From: Pleurotus ostreatus/Saccharomyces cerevisiae fusant
Lineage: Eukaryota > Opisthokonta
DNA length: 16,527 bases
Assembly: GCA_024196135.1 (NCBI GenBank)
Contig: JAMQCK010000755.1
Coordinates: forward strand, 1-16,527
Reading direction: 5' to 3'
In this document: piece by piece, positions 1 through 8,765 of the stretch
How the letters are laid out: the number at the start of each line of letters is the position of its first letter
Numbering within the stretch: position 1 is the stretch's first letter
Made by a program: the position numbers and the translations under genes
The notes under the pieces: model-generated
The model's input: the letters and a program-made list of their open reading frames with translations, nothing else
The model's database searches: none
Told to the model about the DNA's origin: nothing

Positions 1-2
1 AG

Positions 3-185
3 TATTCAGAAACAGATGGTCAGCAGGAGGAGATGGTGGTCAGAAGCAAGAGAGCAGGACGCGTCGCACCTCAAGCCGAGGACGGTAAACAAAAGCGTGT
101 TGCTACTTGTTTTGACAGCGAAGTCCTGTCCGAGGTCGGCGACCTCCGGTCGAAGCAGATATATTGCCTTTTCAGGCAGCAATGA
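3..185 (+). other. open frame, possible 3' end of a truncated upstream gene
   Basis: The third forward frame is open from the window edge to a TGA at 183-185 (about 60 codons), with a hydrophilic, Arg/Lys/Gln-rich translation. It would be the last exon of a plus-strand gene converging on RPC37, whose stop lies 40 nt further on. I recognise no domain. A second forward frame also looks open for about 28 codons, so this could be 3' UTR only. Weakly supported. Confidence 0.2.
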
Positions 186-224
186 GTACAACACAACAAC
201 AATGCAGGATACAGTGATACAGGG

Positions 225-1181
225 CTACACGTCTTGCTGAATGTCGCGCATGAGATCGGTCAGCTCGCTCTTGAACTGCAGCGGGTCTGGCTTTTGCGAA
301 AATAGCCGCTCAAAATTGTCCTCCGCGGCGGCGCTCTGCGATATCAATCAGTCAGATTTGTAGACCCTCCCCGCACGAGATGCGACTCACATTCTCGTCC
401 TGGAAGTCCAGACCCGACCACTCCTCGTCCTCCTCCGCATGGATTTGCTGCAGCATCTCTCGTCTCCAGGCAGTGATATTCCCCTGCATGAGCACGCCGT
501 TGCGCTCCTCGTTCTTGCGCGCGCTGACTTGGACTTCACGCGTCTCGCCGCCGGTCTTCTTCTTTTCCTTCTTCGGTGCCGGGGGTGGTGCAGGCTCATC
601 TGGATCGGGGGGAGGACCATCATCCTCTGAGTCAGAGTCCCCTCCCCCACGCTTCTTCGATTTCCGCGAGAGGTAATCCAGGTAGGTGAGGGTTGGGCGG
701 AATTGGTGCGTCTGGCTGATCGGGTGAAGGTGCAACTCGCCTGCTAAGGTGTCAGTAATTAGACCTGGAGGGGGACAAGGTACGCACCCTCCCTGACCAC
801 GCCTAGCATGTACACGCCCTTGTGGGGGACCTCCTCGCTGCGAAGGCGTACCTCGCTCAGTCGAGGCTCGGCGTTACTCCTGCTGCTCTCCTCCTGGTTC
901 TTCTCGCGATCGTCCTCGACACGCGCCGCTCCCAGATCGCGCCCGCGTTCGGCATTCCACACTTCTGGTCGCGTATCCGCCGGGACGTGTATCTCCATCC
1001 TTCGTGCATTGGGCTTCACGCGCGCACGAATGCGCTTGCCGCTACTCCTCGCTGCAGGCGGCGGCTGCAGGGGCCTGGTCATGAGGGGGAACTGGTGAAT
1101 CTGCACATGCGGCGCCAGCGCATTGCTGAAGCGAATGGGGAGCCTCTGCACGACCGGATCGGCGTCGTCGTCGATATCCAT
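225..1181 (-). CDS. RPC37: DNA-directed RNA polymerase III subunit RPC5/Rpc37 (Sin_N family)
   Basis: Exons (minus strand) are 1181-788, 740-391 and 335-225, with introns of 47 and 55 nt. The spliced frame gives 284 residues, close to the length of yeast Rpc37. I recognise the family from the N-terminal stretch PVVQRLPIRFSNALAPHVQI and from the block 'LHPISQTHQFRPTLTYLDYL', which is created exactly by splicing at 788/740. In the known family this subunit pairs with Rpc53 as a TFIIF-like module of Pol III, acting in the nucleus in initiation, termination and reinitiation. Residues about 160-195 form an acidic, then proline-rich, then lysine-rich linker. The start at 1181 is preferred because the next in-frame ATG upstream lacks family resemblance and this one has A at -3 and G at +4. 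The gene is divergent from IDH2. Confidence 0.9.
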
Positions 1182-1393
1182 CTTCACAGTTCGCGGAGCA
1201 GAAAATCCCAACAAGCGCCCGGCGCCACAAAATGCCTTATCCATCACGCATCGGCAGGCGTCCGGCACCAGCCGGCACCGGATGCCGGAGATACTCGGGC
1301 CGGTAGATTGCGGCACGTCCCGGCGAAAATCCATAGCGCTGCTTGTTCCCGGCCTCCTCCTCGTTCCCCTCATCGTCGTATCTTCCACCCAAA
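1182..1393. promoter_or_regulatory. 212-bp divergent promoter region, RPC37 / IDH2
   Basis: This is the only sequence between two divergent start codons, so both 5' UTRs and core promoters must lie here or overlap the genes. CCGGCACC occurs twice, at 1262-1269 and 1272-1279, exactly one helical turn apart, followed by an inverted half GATGCCGG (1281-1288). A pyrimidine-rich run precedes the IDH2 ATG. I see no TATA box and no CCAAT box. Confidence 0.55.
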
Positions 1394-2925
1394 ATGCTGG
1401 CATCCAAGTCCTTCGCGGGAGCAGTCCACCGCGCTGCTCGCCATTCTCTTGTGCGTCGCGAGCGGTCGTGACAGTGAACAGGACACTGACGACAAGTCAA
1501 TAGCAGTCTCGCACCTACGCCTCCGCGGCTCCGACCGCCGCCTTCGCTGGCCAGAAGGCGAGCAACGTATGTGCTGGAGAGCATCTCCGATGCGTCTGCT
1601 CACTCTGTGCAGGGCAAATACACCGTCACCCTCATCCCTGGTGATGGTATCGGTCCCGAAATTAGCGAGGCCGTGAAGGACATCTATACCGCGGCTAATG
1701 TACGCGTTCCGCATCCCCTCGTCTTGCGTCTCGCGCCTAACGCGCTGTGCAGGTCCCGATTCAGTGGGAGGAGGTCAGCGTCACCCCGATCCTCAAGGGC
1801 GGCAAGACCGTCATTCCCGACGCGGCCATCCAGTCGGTTAGGAAGAACACGGTTGCTTTGAAGGGTGCGTTCACCTCTTCGAATTCTACTCACCATCGCG
1901 CTAACGCTTTGCACAGGTCCCCTGGCTACTCCCAGTATGTCATGACGTCGCATTCACGCCTCCTCCCCTCTAATAACGCGCTTCAGTCGGCAAGGGCCAC
2001 GTCTCCCTTAACCTTACCCTCCGCCGCACTTTCAACCTCTTCGCGAACGTCCGTCCCTGTGTGTCCGTCAAGGGCTTCAAGACCCCCTACGACGACGTCA
2101 ACACCGTCCTCATCCGCGAGAACACCGAGGGCGAGTACTCCGGTATCGAGCATGAGGTGCGCATGAGCCGTATAGAGTCTAGCCATAGCTAATGGCGCTT
2201 CCAGGTTGTCGACGGTGTCGTGCAGTCAATCAAGCTCATCACCTGGGACGCCTCCGAGCGCGTCGCGCGCTACGCGTTCCACTACGCCCAATCCAGCGGC
2301 CGCAACCGCGTCACCGCCGTCCACAAGGCGAACATCATGAAGATGTCCGACGGCATGTTCCTCGCCGCGTGCCGCGAGGTCTCCAAGGACTTCCCGAACG
2401 TGCAGTACGACGAGGACCTCCTGGACCGCGCATGCTTGCAGGTGCGCTCGCTTGCTGCATACGCGAAGTTTGAAGAGGTATTGATGACATCACCTATAGA
2501 TCGTCCAAAATCCGAAGCCGTACGCGGACCGCGTGATGGTGATGCCCAACTTGTACGGTGATATCCTCTCCGACATGTGCGCTGGCCTCATCGGTGGTCT
2601 TGGCTTGACGCCCTCTGGCAACATCGGTCGCGTAAGTGTACACGCTACGCCTCCCTAACTCGTGCTCACCCCTCCGCAGGACGCCTCCATCTTCGAGGCC
2701 GTGCACGGCTCCGCGCCGGACATCGCCGGCAAGGGCCTCGCCAACCCGACCGCGCTTCTGCTCTCCTCGCTCATGATGCTCCGGCACATGAACCTCTACG
2801 AGCACGCGGAGAAGATCGAGAAGGCGGCGCTCACGACAATCGCGGAGGGCAAGGCCATTACCGGTGACCTTGGCGGCAAGGCGTCGACGAAGGAGTACAC
2901 GGAGGCGATTATCAAGAAGCTCTAA
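1394..2925 (+). CDS. IDH2: NAD-dependent isocitrate dehydrogenase, catalytic subunit (mitochondrial)
   Basis: Nine exons: 1394-1450, 1507-1566, 1613-1699, 1753-1864, 1917-1934, 1987-2156, 2205-2441, 2500-2631 and 2680-2925, giving 372 residues. The enzyme converts isocitrate to 2-oxoglutarate in the TCA cycle and in fungi is an Idh1/Idh2 hetero-octamer. The first ~26 residues ([19 protein letters not shown], then SRTYASA) are a basic, amphipathic mitochondrial presequence. The mature part starts at [18 protein letters not shown]. The segments [27 protein letters not shown] (155-167) and NLYGDILSD (264-272) match the catalytic IDH2/IDH3A type, not regulatory Idh1. Exon 5 is only 18 nt and encodes the PLATP part of the conserved GPLATPIGKGH loop. 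The residue after LIT is Trp (ITWDASERV), where yeast Idh2 has Arg. The gene looks intact. Confidence 0.97.
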
Positions 2926-3197
2926 GGGATTAGACGATGGTCCTAGAGTTTCGAGGGCGTTGAGGAGGACGCCTGGATGGTTTGCCCTATGTGGGAGGGA
3001 CTATATCCGGACGATGTATCGTCGTCTACTGTAGAGCCAATAGACGCTTGCCATTGTATGACAATGTTGTATTCGAGCGACGGCTTGTCGTGTGGGAAGA
3101 GGTAAACACATTCTCGTAGTAGGCTGCGTATCGTATATGGTCCAAGTACCTCAGAAAGCGAACATTGAGGGGCATATTTCCCGTGCCACACATTCCG
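2926..3197. other. convergent 3' flanks of IDH2 and the P450
   Basis: This is 272 bp between the IDH2 stop and the P450 stop. It has no conserved open frame. It must contain both polyadenylation regions. No obvious repeat or structural element is visible. Confidence 0.5.
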
Positions 3198-5466
3198 CTA
3201 GATCTCCAACGCCTCGAGCATGGACCGTGCTTGCTTGTCTTGAGGCGTGAATATACAACCATAGTCTGCGGGTTTCCTGCGAAACAATGAACCCGTACGC
3301 CCTCTCTGAGCGCAAGAGCGACGCACATAGTAACGCCTACAGACACCAAGTCCGATGACGGCTCGACGACACTGCCGTCTTGTCGCTTCGTCTTGCTGAC
3401 AGCGTACGTGCGAAGCGTGCACGCTGCGGTCAGCCACAGCGTCGTGTACGCCAGATGGATGCCTGGGCACACTCGTCGGCCAAACTGTTAATCGTCGTAA
3501 TCGGATGCACAGGCAAAGGAAGGAAAGTGTGTACCCCGAAGACTATATCACACGGGTTTCGTACAGTCGGATCGAGCGCACCGTCGGCGGTCAAGAAGCG
3601 TTCGGGCTTGAAAGTGTCGGGATCGGGATAAGTGGACTGACAGGCAATCAGTTGTTGTCGACGAAGACGTAGGGGTTGCGAGCAACTTACCTCGTCCCGG
3701 GTCATCGACCTTCAGGAGCGGTATGTCATTAAGCGTTACTAGCGCCTGCAAGAGCACGAGGAGTACATACCAGATGTTCTGCATGACAACGGTGCCTTTG
3801 GGTATTGTGTATCCATGATACAGGTCGGCTTCCGATCCTGTATATAAGTGCGGAAAGCCCTGCGGATTTCGCGATTAGCGCCTTGCTCTTTGACAGAGAA
3901 GAAAAACAACGGAACTCACCTGCGGCGCGATAGGTCGATATCTCAAGCTTTCGAGGACAACAGCGGTCGTATAGGGCAATCGTTGCTCGTCGTCTAGTGT
4001 CGGAAGCTGCCCAGACGCGAGCGTGGTTTGCATCTCTGCTGCAGCGCGCGACTGAACATCTGAGTGATCCAAGATCGTGCGGAAGAAGAAAAGGAGCGCA
4101 TTGACGGTCTGCACATGAATAGCAACGGCCGGCTTCTTCAAAATGCTGACGAGGGGTTTCTCTCGATGACTCACCGTGTCCAACCCAGCGCCATATAGGG
4201 TCGCTGAGGCATCCCGGATATCGTGTTTCTCTTCATCTGATGTTGCCTTTGACAATGCGATTGAGGCCAGGGATGGGGGAGCGCAATCTTGAGTCTGCCA
4301 GAGCATCGCGGTGAGCACTGCTTCATTGATAGAGGATAGCTAAGACGCGCCATCTTGGACTTCACATCTGCAAATGGACCCTCAACCAACGCTCGTGCAA
4401 GTCTGCGCCACTCGCGAGCTTGGCCTTTGAAGCTCGCTCCTATGATAGAGGTCAGTACGAGCGTGTACAGATATGCATGCCGAATGGCCCGCACCTGGAA
4501 ACCATCCTGGGAAGTGCTTGAACGCTGGAAAGATGTTGACAAGGTAGGCGCCTGGCTGTGTGGCGCGGACGAGCGAATTCGCTGCAGCGTCGCCGATGGC
4601 GATGTATGGATCATTTGCTGGCCTGGGTACGATACCGTACGCGGTCTCGAGGATGATCCTTCCAACCATGCTATTGACAAATGGATCAGTCGGTCGGTTT
4701 TCCACACGCCCATAACCTACTGGTGAAGTTTCGCCTTTAGCCCGTCAGGTTTTGCATTCAGCATACGGCGTAGGAAGGTGCGAACGCTGCGGACGACTAG
4801 TGGCTGGGTTTGAGAGTTCGCGGCCGGTTGGTTCCCTATGTATTCGTGCAGAAGGCGGCGACAGCGGCGCCTATTGCGTGCTGGTCAGGCGACTATTCCG
4901 TGCCTACCTTGTACAGCACCAGGATACCCACCACTTGCCACCTCAGGTCCAGATGAGTACCATCACAAGGAAGACTCGGGATGGGCTAACTCACCGTAAG
5001 GCATCAATGCGATGCTGAAATTCCACCCCATCAACTCAACCATGGCGAGCTGAGGCCTTGCCACGACGCTAGCTTATTAGTGGATATACCGAGGAAATGT
5101 CAATGTGACGAACCGATCAGAGTACTGGGCAGACCGCTTTTCCAGCAGCTCTGTGCATGCCTCGTACGTATCCACCACGAGCATCGACTGACCCAAGACG
5201 CTCAAATACAGAACGTCAGTGTCTAGGTAAGGGCCGTCAGAGCGATGTCAACGTGAGATCAGCTTCGTTTGCTCACTGTATTGTTTTGCCCATTCCATGT
5301 ACGTTAGCCAATCCAGTCGTGAAGGCATGGATAGAAAGTTTCCAAGTAAAGGAAGCGGTCGAGGGCCAGGGGGAAGAGGGAGTTGAGATGCATAGCGGAA
5401 GCGAACATAAGTGTAGATCACCGCGGAGAATATACAAGCCACTATAACGCCCTGAAGCACCTCCAT
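3198..5466 (-). CDS. cytochrome P450 monooxygenase (microsomal, 13 exons)
   Basis: Exons (minus strand): 5466-5277, 5222-5114, 5056-4995, 4880-4721, 4670-4495, 4439-4347, 4287-4175, 4108-3920, 3859-3771, 3709-3691, 3636-3535, 3484-3327 and 3276-3198, giving 512 residues. The N-terminus is a membrane anchor (residues ~4-21) followed by the proline hinge LPLPPGPRPLPLLGN. Seen in order: I-helix AGLDTT (297-302), K-helix ExxR as ESLR (354-357), the PERF region in FKPERFL, and the heme loop FGFGRRVCPG (433-442) with Cys440 as thiolate ligand, rebuilt exactly by the 3535/3484 splice. The product is an ER-bound oxidase needing a P450 reductase. It resembles the expanded basidiomycete P450s often annotated as O-methylsterigmatocystin oxidoreductase-like. 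The substrate cannot be read from sequence. The joins around intron 3 (C-helix) are uncertain: an alternative with an exon 4941-4908 and the next exon starting at 4870 is also in frame (520 residues). Exon 10 is only 19 nt. Confidence 0.92.
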
Positions 5467-5522
5467 GACGGTGGGTAGAGAAGGGAAAGGAAGGAATCCA
5501 TGTGAGATAAAGGACGTCCTCG

Positions 5523-5537
5523 CTTATAAAGCGGTCA
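5523..5537 (-). promoter_or_regulatory. TATA-type core promoter element with adjacent TGACCGC, P450 gene
   Basis: On the minus strand TATAAG begins at 5528, 62 nt upstream of the P450 ATG. It is preceded two bases away by TGACCGC (5537-5531). The TATA core also sits in the short palindrome CGCTT-ATA-AAGCG (5521-5533). The same TGACCGC/TATAAGC pair lies at the same distance from the neighbouring F-box ATG. Confidence 0.6.
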
Positions 5538-5705
5538 TTCAGTCTAGTCCCACGCCGTGTGACACCTGGAGGCGTACGAGTGACCGAGCATTAGGACCAG
5601 CATGGTGGCGGGTCAGACTACCAGGTCAACTAGTGCAGTGGACAATGCGCCACAAACGGCCGTCGTCAGATAGGAACACATTTCCACTCACTCATAGAAT
5701 GACAC

Positions 5706-6721
5706 CTACATACGTTCAAGTTCATAGTGGATCGTCAAACGATCTCGCCATATATCGGACGGATGAAATTCGCAGATGTCAAACAGGTTGTTATTGGCAT
5801 GAACTCTTCGGGGCGACACTGGAGTAGCTAATGATGATTCAGCAGGTGCCCACTTCGCGCCAATGATTACGCACTTTTCTTCATCGGCGACGGCGCAGAA
5901 GTGCAGCTTGCGCCGAACGGAGGGAGACACCTCCACTCTGAATGCCTCGTCGAATCGAGCCTGGTTATGGGGACTGTTGCGTATGATGACGGACTTGATG
6001 GTCGGCCGCGAGCACAATATCCAAAATATGCGACGCATGCCGACGAAGGGCCTCGTGAGAATCACGGTGAACAGATTCGGCGTACGCAAAAGCGCCATCA
6101 GGAGATCGTGGTCCAAGTCGAGACAACGCGAGACGTGCAGTACAACTGTCTGTACAGGCCGTAAGGGTAAGTATCGCTCGCTGACGAAGGACGAGGCATG
6201 CGTACCAGCTTGGACCATTTTGGGATAGAACGACGCAATGCGACTAACAGCGGATGTCGATCCCGTTTCCGCCGTTGGCTCGCCGGCGTTACGACGACGA
6301 GCCTCTCGGGATTGAGGTTCGCCAGGGCGGGATACGGTATCGTTACGTCCCTTTGGCGTAAATTGAGCACGATGCAGAAGTCCGTGACATTCCTGCAAGC
6401 CCCCAGGATAACATGCATCGCCCGTTCGCTGAATGCGTCCTCAAGGCGAAGCTTGCGAATCCATTGACCAAGTTCTGGACAGGAGCGTAGCGCGTTCGCC
6501 AAGGCGTTAGCCTGTTCCTGCGAGCGGAGGAGCACGTCGTGATAAAGCAGCGGAGTGCCAACTCGACACCACGCCTTGCAGACAAGCAATGCGCACGATC
6601 GCCTGTGACGATGGAAATAGGAGTTTGAGGATGAGGTCGAGAATCCAGTGAAGACGACGTCAGGAATCAGGAGAAGCTGCCGGAGGATGTCGTCGACGAG
6701 TTCGTCGGGAAGATGCGCCAT
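5706..6721 (-). CDS. F-box-like domain protein
   Basis: Exons (minus strand) 6721-6206 and 6149-5706, intron 56 nt, 319 residues. The N-terminus begins LPDELVDDILRQLLLIPD, then a short serine/histidine-rich stretch, then LLVCKAWCRVGTPLLYH. This is the layout of basidiomycete F-box proteins, in which the F-box binds Skp1 and the rest selects substrates for an SCF ubiquitin ligase. The remainder is leucine-rich with no clear repeat register. The splice is fixed by a change of open frame at this point, where KWSKL joins TVVLHVSRC. This protein is not closely similar to the two tandem F-box genes further right. The Skp1-binding role is inferred from the family; no target can be read. The C-terminal boundary is certain, but an extra small intron in exon 2 cannot be excluded. 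Confidence 0.8.
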
Positions 6722-7065
6722 CCTACAGAGGTTTGAGGAGGTAAGTGGCCAAGGATACCGCTCTTTGGAAGTCGTGGCTTATATGGGCGGTCACACTCAA
6801 GAATGAAGGGGTTTCATCGCCTACTTTGGGTGGCGCACCGCCGGAACTTGTAAGGTCTAACCCTTTTTGCATGTATCAAAGACTCGCGCAACGACCACCC
6901 TGCATGGATTTTGATATATTGCAGCCTGGTAATAATCAGAGAGAAGTAGAGACTACCTAATTGTTCTACGCACCTAACGTGGTCCACTGCCCCTAGCAGC
7001 AGATAGCGCAGGAGTCACTACAGCGCGCTTGCGCGCGATCATAAACACTGAGACCGTAGCAGCTA
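6722..7065. other. intergenic: F-box promoter and CCL1 3' flank
   Basis: This is 344 bp without a supported gene; the one forward frame here (6745-6960) has no family resemblance. It holds the F-box TATA/TGACCGC module near its left end. A short GCGCGC-TT-GCGCGC inverted repeat lies at 7023-7036, about 30 nt beyond the CCL1 stop. Confidence 0.5.
6778..6793 (-). promoter_or_regulatory. TATA-type core promoter element with adjacent TGACCGC, F-box gene
   Basis: On the minus strand TATAAGC begins at 6783, 62 nt upstream of the F-box ATG at 6721. TGACCGC (6793-6787) lies three bases further upstream. This is the same module at the same distance as in the P450 gene. Confidence 0.55.
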
Positions 7066-8347
7066 TCAATCATCGTCGTCGTCCAACCCCTCCTCCACTA
7101 ATGTCTCGCCGAAGGGATCCGATCCCATGGTCGCCGCCTTAAGCTTTCGCTGCCGTTTTTCTTCCGCTTTCCGTTCTTCCTCTGCCTTCCGTGCCAGGTA
7201 GGCCTTTGTCCCGGGTATCTTCTCCGGGTTTTTGCATAATCGTAGTCGGCGGTCTACCTCTCGTACAGCCTCAATCGGCGGTGCTTGCCCCTCAGTTGTG
7301 ATGAGCGCTCTGAGGGTCGCGATGACATCACGTAGCATGGTAGCAGATGCAGCTTTCTCCGAGGAGGCCTTCAAGACGGGTGTCAATTGACTGAAGCTTT
7401 CTCGGCAAAGCCGAGACACGCACCGAGGGGAACTTGGCTTCCAACCACTGCTCGGCGAGGTTGGGAGCCGCGAGAGAAAGGCATGCGTGCGCGATTTGTG
7501 ATGGTGTGTATATCAACTCTGCGTCGGTCAAGCGAGACTGTGCGACATGAGAGAGGGCTTTCTGGTAAATGTTATGGTCCGGGGGAGGCGCGTCCGGTAC
7601 TGTCTGCAAAAAAGTTCGTCCTTAATGATTAACCACCGGGGCAAGGCATCATCGCACCTGCAAGTCCAGCCAGATACCCCACAATGCACGATGCGCGTGC
7701 CATACGGAGAACTCGAAGCCGAGACTTTGTGCCACGAGAAACTCGATGTCAAGGACGTCGGAGACTTCAACGCGAGGGATGACCTTGGTGTAGTGCTCGA
7801 TGGAGATGGGGTTGTTGGTCGTCTTCGTGGCGAGGAACAGCGCGGTCAGCCTGCATGATTCGCGTCAGCTATATACACCCCCCGATCACGCTGCGAGCCC
7901 GTACATGACGTTCTTTGGATGCCAGTCCATCACAGTGTTCTTGAGGTAGAAGCGCTTCAAGTAGGTGATCGCCGTGGCTTCGACCTCCTCCGGGAATCGA
8001 AAGAGCTGGCACATTTGGGGAATCTTGGACGCGTAAAGCTTGACGAGCAGCAGCTCCTCGTCAGCAGTCAGAAATTGCACTCGAGACGATGAGCCTGGCT
8101 GATCGTGCCTGTGAGAACAGAGGACACCATAGCATGCATATTCACGCACCTCGTCCGTCTCAAACGCCACGCGTATCGCGTCCACCGCCCCCGCATTCAG
8201 ACGCGCTCGTGTATGCGCGAGACGCTCGGGGGAGAAACGCCAGTTGCGAAATTGGGTGCTGCCCTCGTATATGGGCTTTCCACGTGCGCTGGACGGTCCC
8301 GGATCGCCATTCGTCGTAGGCTGCGCGCCATTGAGGGTAGTATTCAT
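7066..8347 (-). CDS. CCL1: cyclin H homolog (TFIIH / CDK-activating kinase cyclin, Ccl1)
   Basis: Exons (minus strand): 8347-8150, 8098-7905, 7850-7658, 7603-7424 and 7368-7066, giving 355 residues. The opening YEGSTQFRNWRFSPERL matches the N-terminal helix region of cyclin H. The first cyclin fold carries KRFYLKNTVMDWHPKNVM joined by splicing to LTALFLATK. The second fold has DAELIYTPSQIAHACLSLA, as in human cyclin H (DAYLLYTPSQIA). Known role: cyclin partner of the Cdk7/Kin28-type kinase in TFIIH, phosphorylating the Pol II CTD and activating CDKs in the nucleus. The C-terminus is a lysine/glutamate-rich helix (ARKAEEERKAEEKRQRK) ending in five aspartates. The start at 8347 is chosen because the frame upstream is unlike the family. 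Intron 1 (8149-8099) is 51 nt, free of stops and in phase, so its splicing is the least certain join. Confidence 0.93.
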
Positions 8348-8765
8348 GATTGAAGGTGAGAGGCGTAAAGGAGGCCTTCCGCGGCAAGCGCGCAGGAACT
8401 TCACCGGCATATTCCGGCCAAATGCAGGTTCAATTCCACGCTCCGACCATCTCTGCGGACACCCATTAGGTTATTCATTCTGCACACAGAGTCTTCTTAA
8501 TACATTCAGGTGCTCAAAGACGGTCAAAGAAGGAGCAGTAACGTTGAGTGGTATCATCATGTATTCAACTTGAACCTGCGAAGTCCACTGGCACTAGCGG
8601 CATATTTTCTAAGAGATGTCGAGGCAATCGCACTCTTCGGTGCCTGTGCGAGTCGTACTCGTATATTAGAATATGTACAGTCACGACCTCCAGAGAACGT
8701 ATCGAATCAATATCGTCAACCAGCAAGGACACCATCCGCTCTTCACCTGTGCCGATTGTCTGCCA
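8348..8765. other. intergenic: CCL1 promoter and 3' flank of the first tandem F-box gene
   Basis: This is 418 bp with no supported gene. I see no TATA box near the CCL1 start. The part nearest the F-box stop is relatively AT-rich and is the likely polyadenylation region. No repeat stands out. Confidence 0.45.

Noticed and set aside
822..1676. Long forward frame (284 codons) spanning the RPC37 region and the IDH2 5' exons
   Set aside because: It is antisense to recognised RPC37 exons and runs through IDH2 introns in the wrong frame. Its length is explained by GC-rich codon use. No family resemblance.
3198..5466. The P450 as a pseudogene, because single open frames are short and one join is awkward
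   Set aside because: With 12 GT-AG introns the frame is complete over 512 codons, and the anchor, I-helix, ExxR and heme loop are all intact.
7023..7036. GCGCGC-TT-GCGCGC inverted repeat after CCL1, considered as a terminator hairpin
   Set aside because: Intrinsic hairpin terminators are not used by fungal Pol II. The loop is too short and there is no T-run.
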